From the NCBI GenBank assembly GCA_900547825.1, contig URII01000066.1, forward strand, positions 1 to 11,349: a stretch of 11,349 nucleotides of DNA. The letters run 5' to 3'. The notes under the pieces were generated by a model. It was not told the origin of the DNA. It saw only the letters and a program-made list of their open reading frames with translations, and ran no database searches. Position numbers and translations under genes: made by a program. This DNA is from an uncultured Porphyromonadaceae bacterium. Its GTDB lineage: Bacteria; Bacteroidota; Bacteroidia; Bacteroidales; Muribaculaceae. This document shows positions 6,822 through 11,349 of this stretch, in pieces (positions within the stretch are counted from its first letter, which is position 1; each line of letters starts with the position of its first letter).

Positions 6822-8272
6822 TCCAATTTTTTTGAGGTGCGGAGGATGGTGCAGCCGGTGCAGGTGAGCAGGGCGTTGAGAAGCAGAAGCTCGAAGCCGA
6901 GCTGGTAATGGAATGCGCTGTCAAGCCACCACTGGATGGCGAGCGAAAGCAATGGGGCTGCAATACATATTACCGGCATGAAGCGGTCGGCCACACGGCG
7001 GCGCGTGAACAGGCCGAAGATGAACAGGCCGAGTATTGGGCCGTAAGTGAGCGATGCAAGGGTGTAGACGGCCGATATGGCGTCCTGGTCGCTGATGTGG
7101 TAGAAGGATATTATGACCATGGCCATTACGGCTGCCATGGCTATATGTACGCGCCGGCGCACTGTGGCGGTGGTGGGATCCGCTGCATCAGCGTTGCGGC
7201 GCAGTATGTCGACTGTAAAGGAGGTGGTGAGTGAGGTCAGGGCTGATCCGGCTGCACTGTAGGCGGCGGATATGAGTCCGAGCACGAAAAGCACACCGAT
7301 AATGGCGGGAACGGCTCCGGAGGTGGCCACAAGGCCGAACAGCTCGTCGGATTTCTCCGGGAGCGGCATGCCGGCATGGGCGGTGTAGAGAAGCAGCAGG
7401 GTGCCGAGCACGAGAAACAGCCCTATTACGGGGAACTGCATGAGCGAGGACAGAACCATGTTCTTGCGGGCCGAGGAGGTGTCGGAACAGGCCAAGTTGC
7501 GTTGCATCATGTCCTGGTCGAGGCCGTTGGTGGCTATGGCGAGGAATACTCCGGCAATGAACTGCTTCCAGAAATAAAGCGCGCTTTTGGGATCGTCGAG
7601 AAAGAACACCCGCGATGAGGAGTGGGAGGCTACGGCACGGGGGATGTCGACGGCCTCCAGTCCCATTTCACGGGCCATGAACACTATGCACATAACCACA
7701 GACAGGATCAGGCATAGGCTTTTGAGCAGGTCGGTCCAGATGAGTGTGCGCACGCCCCCTTTGGCCGTATAAAGCCATATCAGGGCCACGGTGGCGGCCA
7801 CGTTGAGCACGAAAGGCAATCCGAGCGGCCCGAACACTATGATCTGCAACACGGCGCACACCACAAAGAAGCGCACTGCGGCGCCAAGCATTTTAGAAAC
7901 GAAGAAGAACCATGCGCCTGTTTTGTGGGTGACCGGGCCGAAGCGTTCGTTGAGATAGCCGTATATCGACACGAGTCGACGGCGGTAGAACAGCGGCAGG
8001 AGCCACACGGCTATTACAAGATAGCCTACGGTGAAGCCCATCACCATCTGGAGATAGGAGTAGGATTTTGCAGCCACCATGCCCGGCACGGAGATGAATG
8101 TGACTCCTGATATTGTGGCGCCGATCATGGCTATTCCCACTACTGGCCAAGGGGCACGGCGGTTGCCGGAGAAGAATGTGGCGTTGTCGCTTCCGCGCGA
8201 GGCTATGGCTGATATGCCGAGCAGCAGGGCGAAATAGCAGATTATGGTGGCTATTACGGCTAAGGGTGTCAT
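6809..8272 (-). CDS. Sodium:solute symporter (SSS family), substrate unknown
   Basis: The product is a 487-residue inner-membrane protein with about 13 hydrophobic segments (for example ~4-24, 44-64, 75-95, 122-148, 154-168, 178-200, 271-296, 320-338). It would couple solute uptake to a sodium gradient. Family signatures are GATISGVTFISVPG near residue 51, KGGVRTLIWTD (171-181, cf. GGxxxxIWTD), GLDQDMMQRNLAC (250-262) and SAAYSAAGSALTSLTTSF (335-352) followed by TVDILRR, the segment that holds sodium-binding Ser/Thr in this family. The ATG at 8272 overlaps the TGA of the DUF2461 gene (ATGA, 8269-8272), indicating translational coupling at the end of the psd operon. The 3' end is unusual: an in-frame A_AAA_AAA heptamer (6827-6833) lies 5 nt before an inverted repeat covering the stop codon. 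No substrate can be assigned from sequence. Confidence 0.92.
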   Translation of the reverse strand: MTPLAVIATIICYFALLLGISAIASRGSDNATFFSGNRRAPWPVVGIAMIGATISGVTFISVPGMVAAKSYSYLQMVMGFTVGYLVIAVWLLPLFYRRRLVSIYGYLNERFGPVTHKTGAWFFFVSKMLGAAVRFFVVCAVLQIIVFGPLGLPFVLNVAATVALIWLYTAKGGVRTLIWTDLLKSLCLILSVVMCIVFMAREMGLEAVDIPRAVASHSSSRVFFLDDPKSALYFWKQFIAGVFLAIATNGLDQDMMQRNLACSDTSSARKNMVLSSLMQFPVIGLFLVLGTLLLLYTAHAGMPLPEKSDELFGLVATSGAVPAIIGVLFVLGLISAAYSAAGSALTSLTTSFTVDILRRNADAADPTTATVRRRVHIAMAAVMAMVIISFYHISDQDAISAVYTLASLTYGPILGLFIFGLFTRRRVADRFMPVICIAAPLLSLAIQWWLDSAFHYQLGFELLLLNALLTCTGCTILRTSKKLEILN

Positions 8273-8985
8273 GACAGCGAGGGGGTGTCTATGTCCTCGT
8301 GTATGGAGTAGTTGAGGAAGTCGACCAACGGGCGTGCTATGGCAAACAGGCGGCTGACTTCGGCGGTCCAGTCGGGACGGGTAAAGAATTCTTCACTCAG
8401 GGGATGGAAACGCCCGTACTCCGTGAGGCGCAGCAGGTCGATGTGGGGATGGTCCTTGGGCCAGCCTTTGGGGGCCGTCTTGAGTGGAGTGCCTGTCCAT
8501 TCAGGGAATGTGGCCGCAAATTCAGGTTCGGATATTATGTCGGTAAATTCCTCGATGTTGTCGATCACGGCATGGCGCAGTTTACGGAGAATAGCGCTGT
8601 CGGGGCAATATATGCCGGCGTATATGCCGGCGGGTATGGCGTCGCCGTGGGATGTGTCGTCGGGACCGAGATGCAGGTAATAGCCTGCGTCACGGTTCTT
8701 GTCGCCTGTGGGGCCGAATGCGGCCGAGAAATATGTTTTATAGGGATCCTTGTTGGTGGAGAAGCGGGTGTCGCGGTTGAAGCGGTAGGTGGCCTGCTGT
8801 GCGGTGATGCGGGCAAATGCGGGATCCCAGGCCGACATATGCCCGAGCAGAGAGGTCAGGTCGTCGATCCATTGCGCGCGCAGGCGGTCGTAGTCGGCAC
8901 GGTGCTCCAGGAACCAGGGGCGGTTGTTGTTGCGGTCGATGTCGCGCAGAAAGCGATAAAGATCCGGGATATATGATTTTTGCAT
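8269..8985 (-). CDS. DUF2461 domain-containing protein (TIGR02453 family)
   Basis: The product is a soluble 238-residue protein of unknown biochemical function. The opening LYRFLRDIDRNNNRPWFLEH is the typical start of the family, followed by RDTRFSTNKDPYKTYFSAAF, then GYYLHLGPD, GIYAGIYCPD, PKGWPKDHPHIDLLR and the FHPLSEEFF region. The length covers the whole family domain with nothing added. I chose the ATG at 8985, 8 bp after the stop of the DUF4834 gene. An upstream in-frame ATG at 9012 would add nine residues (MGRYSLNTT) outside the conserved domain and overlap that gene by 19 bp. The 3' end overlaps the symporter start by 4 bp. A 12-bp tandem duplication inside the gene doubles the AGIY motif. 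The domain call is secure; function is unknown. Confidence 0.9.
   Translation of the reverse strand: MQKSYIPDLYRFLRDIDRNNNRPWFLEHRADYDRLRAQWIDDLTSLLGHMSAWDPAFARITAQQATYRFNRDTRFSTNKDPYKTYFSAAFGPTGDKNRDAGYYLHLGPDDTSHGDAIPAGIYAGIYCPDSAILRKLRHAVIDNIEEFTDIISEPEFAATFPEWTGTPLKTAPKGWPKDHPHIDLLRLTEYGRFHPLSEEFFTRPDWTAEVSRLFAIARPLVDFLNYSIHEDIDTPSLS
8609..8632. repeat. 12-bp in-frame tandem duplication within the DUF2461 gene
   Basis: TATATGCCGGCG occurs twice in direct succession (8609-8620, 8621-8632). On the minus strand it encodes consecutive AGIY-AGIY residues. Being a multiple of three, it keeps the frame. Confidence 0.8.
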
Positions 8986-8993
8986 GGTGGTGT

Positions 8994-9323
8994 TTAAGGA
9001 ATATCTTCCCATTCGGCGTCAGTGACTCTCGGTTCGTGGCGCGTTGAGGGGCCGGAAGCGGCGGTTTTGTTGCCGGGGGCCGTTGATTCCTCCACGGTTA
9101 TTTCCTCGAATTCCACGTATTCGCCTTCGTCGCGGCGGAACACTTTTTTACGCGGCTGAGGACTGCTGGAGGAGCTGTTGCGCCGTGTGCGGGTGCGCGA
9201 TGATGCGGCGTTCTGCATGTTCTTCATCTGGCGCATTGTACGCCACACTGTCCACGCCACTCTTATGAGCGGGCGAAGCAGGAAGAACAGCGCTACGAGC
9301 AGTAGAAATCCGAATATCGACAT
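8994..9323 (-). CDS. DUF4834 family small membrane protein
   Basis: The product is a 109-residue protein. Residues ~1-28 form one hydrophobic segment (MSIFGFLLLVALFFLLRPLI onward), next to a basic stretch and an Arg/Ser-rich linker (~41-58). Then comes KKVFRRDEGEYVEFEEITVE (~59-78), the conserved acidic signature of DUF4834, and an acidic C-terminus ending DAEWEDIP. The family is, to my knowledge, confined to Bacteroidota and has no known function. The expected topology is one N-terminal membrane anchor with a cytoplasmic tail (positive residues follow the segment). It lies 38 bp after pssA, an arrangement I recall from other Bacteroidales, and its TAA (8994-8996) is 8 bp before the DUF2461 start. 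It could be an accessory to the phospholipid enzymes, but that is inference from position alone. Confidence 0.85.
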   Translation of the reverse strand: MSIFGFLLLVALFFLLRPLIRVAWTVWRTMRQMKNMQNAASSRTRTRRNSSSSSPQPRKKVFRRDEGEYVEFEEITVEESTAPGNKTAASGPSTRHEPRVTDAEWEDIP

Positions 9324-9361
9324 GAGCTGCGGTTATGAGAAGGGAAAGTGAACGGGATGGC

Positions 9362-10081
9362 TTACGGCTGTTGGCGGCGTCCGCCTACTGATATGAGGAT
9401 GTAGAATATGATGCTCCACATCAGGCCCGGCACTCCGTCGGTGATAAGGAATATGGCAGTGGCGGCTATCACGGCATAACGCCTGAAGTTCTCGCGCCAT
9501 GACAGGTTTTTGAATTTAAGGGATATGAGCGGAAGACGCGATACCATAAGCAGGCTCACGATGGCTATTATTATTACCAGTGGTGCCGTGGAGGGCACGC
9601 CGTGGCGCGAGGTCCATGCTATGAATCCGATCCAGAACAGTGCATTGGCCGGAATAGGAAGGCCGATGAATGATGTTGTCTGGCGGTCGTCGACATTGAA
9701 TTTGGCCAAGCGCAGGGCACCCATGACCACGATGAAAAGCGCACACAGGGGCCAGCCGATCCAGTCGCCTGAACTGTTGCGGGCCATAAGGTTGAGCATG
9801 AGCAGCGATGGCGCCAGGCCGAACGACACGAGGTCGGACAGCGAGTCGAGTTCCTTTCCTATGGCTGAATAGGCGTGCAGTGCCCGGGCCATGGCTCCGT
9901 CGAGAAAGTCGAACACGGCTGCGGCCCCGATGGCTATGAAAGCCCATTCGGCGGGTGAAAGTGACCCGTTCCAGGTGTCGGGATTCTGGAATGAAAGGAT
10001 GCATGCCACTGCGCCTGAGAGCAGATTAAGGCATGTTATGGTGTTGGGTATGTAACCTTTGATTTTTGTTGTCAGCGACAT
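9362..10081 (-). CDS. pssA: CDP-diacylglycerol--serine O-phosphatidyltransferase (phosphatidylserine synthase)
   Basis: The enzyme transfers phosphatidyl from CDP-diacylglycerol to L-serine, giving phosphatidylserine and CMP, in the inner membrane. The 239-residue product carries the complete CDP-alcohol phosphatidyltransferase motif DG(x)2AR(x)8G(x)3D(x)3D at residues 61-83 (D61, G62, A65, R66, G75, D79, D83 all present), so the active site looks intact. Other PssA features are IPNTITCLNLLSG (11-23), RLAKFN (124-129) and GLPIPANALFW (140-150). Multiple hydrophobic segments are visible (~15-30, 45-60, 86-100, 110-125, 145-158, 166-182, 203-232). The ATG at 10081 is the natural start. It lies 56 bp downstream of psd on the same strand, so the two successive steps of phosphatidylethanolamine synthesis are adjacent. 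Confidence 0.95.
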   Translation of the reverse strand: MSLTTKIKGYIPNTITCLNLLSGAVACILSFQNPDTWNGSLSPAEWAFIAIGAAAVFDFLDGAMARALHAYSAIGKELDSLSDLVSFGLAPSLLMLNLMARNSSGDWIGWPLCALFIVVMGALRLAKFNVDDRQTTSFIGLPIPANALFWIGFIAWTSRHGVPSTAPLVIIIAIVSLLMVSRLPLISLKFKNLSWRENFRRYAVIAATAIFLITDGVPGLMWSIIFYILISVGGRRQQP

Positions 10082-10137
10082 GGAAGTGTGTTAGTGAAAA
10101 GAGGTTATGGGGGATGTGCCTCCCCGTTTGTGCGGGC

Positions 10138-10821
10138 TTATTTATGTGGCTTGAGACGTGCCACTTCGGTAATGCCTCCCACTGTTTTGTCACCGATCTT
10201 GACGAGTATCTCGGCGTCAAGAGGAAGATATATGTCGACGCGGGATCCGAATTTGATGAATCCCATGTGTGTGTCGATGCTGCAACGTTCGCCGGGACGG
10301 GCGTATGTGACTATGCGGCGGGCTACGGCGCCGGCTATCTGGCGCACAAGGACACGCTGCCCGTTGTCGGTTTTGATGAGCACGGTGGAGCGCTCGTTTT
10401 CGGTGCTTGATTTGGGCAGATAGGCGGCGAGAAAGCGCCCTGCATGATGGCGCACGAGCTCAACTGTGCCGTTGACGGGGAACCAGTTGGCGTGGACGTT
10501 GAACACGGTCATGAACACCGAAAGCTGGACCACGCGCTCGTGGAGGCATTCGTTCTCGAATGTCTCCTCAAGGGCCACCACCGTGCCGTCGGCTCCCGAC
10601 ACTACGGCATTGTCGCTGTTGCCCGGAAAATGGCGGCGGGGAGAACGGAAAAAGTTGGCTACCAGCAGATAGAACACTGCGAATACCACAGTTACCGCTG
10701 TCGCTATCCATAGCGGGCGCACCCATATCCATAGCGGAGCAGCTATGACCAACAGGACTATCAGCAGGACTATCAGGATGTTGGTGCCTTCGTGGTGAAT
10801 TGGATGTATGTTGACCTTCAT
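10138..10821 (-). CDS. psd: Phosphatidylserine decarboxylase (short pyruvoyl-dependent form)
   Basis: The enzyme decarboxylates phosphatidylserine to phosphatidylethanolamine at the inner membrane. The 227-residue proenzyme has IHPIHHEGTNIL (5-16), two N-terminal hydrophobic segments (~14-32 and ~36-55), GADGTVVALEE (76-86), SVFMTVFNVHANWFPVNGTV (101-120), LPKSSTENERSTV (135-147), RQIAGAVARRIVTYA (160-174) and HMGFIKFGSRVD (185-196). Self-cleavage in this family occurs at the Gly192-Ser193 pair, Ser193 becoming the pyruvoyl group of the small alpha chain. The protein matches the short Psd of Bacteroidales in length and motif order. I chose the ATG at 10821: the frame extends to a TTG at 10851, but that would start almost at the predicted transcription start and add residues outside the family. 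It is first gene of the minus-strand operon. Confidence 0.95.
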   Translation of the reverse strand: MKVNIHPIHHEGTNILIVLLIVLLVIAAPLWIWVRPLWIATAVTVVFAVFYLLVANFFRSPRRHFPGNSDNAVVSGADGTVVALEETFENECLHERVVQLSVFMTVFNVHANWFPVNGTVELVRHHAGRFLAAYLPKSSTENERSTVLIKTDNGQRVLVRQIAGAVARRIVTYARPGERCSIDTHMGFIKFGSRVDIYLPLDAEILVKIGDKTVGGITEVARLKPHK

Positions 10822-10855
10822 TGGTGTTATGAACGATGGTTGTTGTATCAATCTA

Positions 10856-10887
10856 CAAAGTTACACAATTTTCTTAAATTAACATCA
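10856..10887 (-). promoter_or_regulatory. Promoter of the psd-pssA operon
   Basis: On the minus strand TAACTTTG (complement of 10856-10863) is an exact match to the Bacteroidota -7 box TAnnTTTG. The -33 box expected 19-21 nt upstream (about 10883-10887) is degenerate (GATG or TGAT instead of TTTG). Transcription would start near 10847, leaving ~25 nt before the psd ATG at 10821. Confidence 0.55.
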
Positions 10888-10961
10888 TGACAGGCTTAAA
10901 TCTTTTTATATGGCCGTCATAAACAGTGAAAAAACGGTAAATGCCGCTATGCAGGAACTGA

Positions 10962-10999
10962 CATCCCCCCGGAGCCATCTCGATGGCTCCGGGGGGATG
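10962..10999 (-). terminator. 18-bp perfect hairpin downstream of korB
   Basis: CATCCCCCCGGAGCCATC (10962-10979) and its exact complement (10982-10999) are separated by 2 nt, giving a stable GC-rich hairpin with a minimal loop. It lies 22 bp past the korB stop and before the psd promoter. On the minus strand no U-tract follows the stem, so it may work as a terminator only with Rho, or mainly protect the mRNA 3' end. Confidence 0.6.
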
Positions 11000-11021
11000 C
11001 GGATATTGTAGATAAGGGGGA

Positions 11022-11349
11022 TCAGTCGACTGTCCAGGTTTCGCCTGAAAGGATCATGTCGCGCAGGGAGGTGAATCCTTTTTTAGCGCGTATGTCGCTG
11101 ATCTGGCGGTCTACTTCCTGATTGTAGACGGGTGATTCCACATCGCGTATCACACCGAGGGCCACGGGGAGTTCCTTGCCGTCCATCATGGCGAGCTGCT
11201 GATGCAGGAAATTAGCCGGGGTGTGGGCATCATGTACCAGCACATCGTCGATGGTATAGCCGTCTTCGCCGATGGTGACAGCCTTGAGGCCGAAACCGTC
11301 CTGCACCAGACCGCGGTTGTTGTCGCGGCCGAAGATCATCTTTTCGCCG
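11022..11349 (-). CDS. korB: 2-oxoacid (2-oxoglutarate type):ferredoxin oxidoreductase, beta subunit, C-terminal part
   Basis: The 108 visible residues are the C-terminal end of the thiamine-diphosphate-binding beta subunit, which with the alpha subunit oxidatively decarboxylates 2-oxoacids to acyl-CoA while reducing ferredoxin in the cytoplasm. The frame is open to the right edge (GEK precedes Met at 11339), so this ATG is internal and the gene is 5'-partial. Recognisable family text is GEKMIFGRDNNRGLVQDGF, LKAVTIGEDG, DDVLVHDAHTPANFLHQQLA, MMDGKELPVALGVIRDVESP and VYNQEVDRQISDIRAKKG. The KorB subtype (2-oxoglutarate rather than pyruvate) is inferred from the GxxDGxxLK...VHDAH...PVALGVIRDV pattern and could be another 2-oxoacid. 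The full protein is usually ~330-350 residues, and the alpha subunit gene is expected just outside the window on this strand. Confidence 0.85.
   Translation of the reverse strand, partial: GEKMIFGRDNNRGLVQDGFGLKAVTIGEDGYTIDDVLVHDAHTPANFLHQQLAMMDGKELPVALGVIRDVESPVYNQEVDRQISDIRAKKGFTSLRDMILSGETWTVD

Noticed and set aside
8299..8976. A 225-codon plus-strand open frame opposite the DUF2461 gene
   Set aside because: The opposite strand encodes a full-length DUF2461 domain; this frame is a Gly/Val-rich mirror with no family signature.
10107..10125. GGGGA/TCCCC pairing in the psd-pssA gap as an internal terminator or attenuator
   Set aside because: The stem is only 5 bp with no U-tract, and the operon continues on the same strand; not supportable as a regulatory element.
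10822..10851. Longer psd beginning at a TTG codon at 10851
   Set aside because: It would begin about 5 bp from the TAACTTTG box and its ten extra residues lie outside the conserved family start; the ATG at 10821 fits both promoter spacing and homologues.

Overview
The window is almost entirely DNA of an anaerobic gut-type Bacteroidota, most likely Bacteroidales and plausibly Muribaculaceae. Four things point there: moderately high GC, small Bacteroidota-specific proteins such as DUF4834, promoters of the TTTG / TAnnTTTG type with no strong Shine-Dalgarno sites, and a large secreted protein with Fn3-like and choice-of-anchor J-like modules and a type IX-like C-terminal tail. The family-level assignment is inference. 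The first ~457 bases differ: they are AT-rich, use Firmicutes-like codons, and encode the middle of a glutamine-hydrolysing NAD+ synthase that stops abruptly where the Bacteroidota-like sequence begins. This looks like a chimeric assembly joint or, less likely, a recent recombination edge.

Layout. 1-457: foreign NAD+ synthase fragment. 455-571: the last 36-38 codons of an unidentified gene, followed by a strong terminator (622-672). 708-1781 (+): manC, mannose-1-phosphate guanylyltransferase, with its own hairpin terminator (1814-1856). 1892-1923: a good Bacteroidota promoter driving 1980-6581 (+), a 1533-residue secreted multidomain protein that contains a duplicated ~365-residue module, followed by a terminator (6606-6645). 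6646-6808: a convergent intergenic region full of short repeats (a ~10-bp phased CGGA array, a 14-bp tandem duplicate and a 12-bp inverted repeat). From 10821 down to 6809 on the minus strand runs one apparent operon: psd, pssA, a DUF4834 membrane protein, a DUF2461 protein and a sodium:solute symporter. It is led by a promoter with a perfect TAACTTTG -7 box. 10962-10999 is an 18-bp perfect hairpin ending the upstream minus-strand gene, korB, which runs off the right edge.

How the genes work together. psd and pssA are the two consecutive steps from CDP-diacylglycerol and serine through phosphatidylserine to phosphatidylethanolamine. The three downstream genes are tightly packed with them (38-bp gap, ~8-bp gap, 4-bp overlap), so they are probably co-transcribed, but their functional link to phospholipid synthesis is unproven. 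manC supplies GDP-mannose for glycans or GDP-fucose. korB belongs to ferredoxin-linked 2-oxoacid metabolism, as expected in an anaerobe. No gene-free stretch exceeds 300 bases. I see no RNA genes, CRISPR arrays, insertion sequences or defence systems. The most unusual items are the composition break at ~457, the architecture of the giant protein, and the repeat-rich 3' end of the symporter gene, which includes an in-frame A7 slippery site followed by a hairpin.
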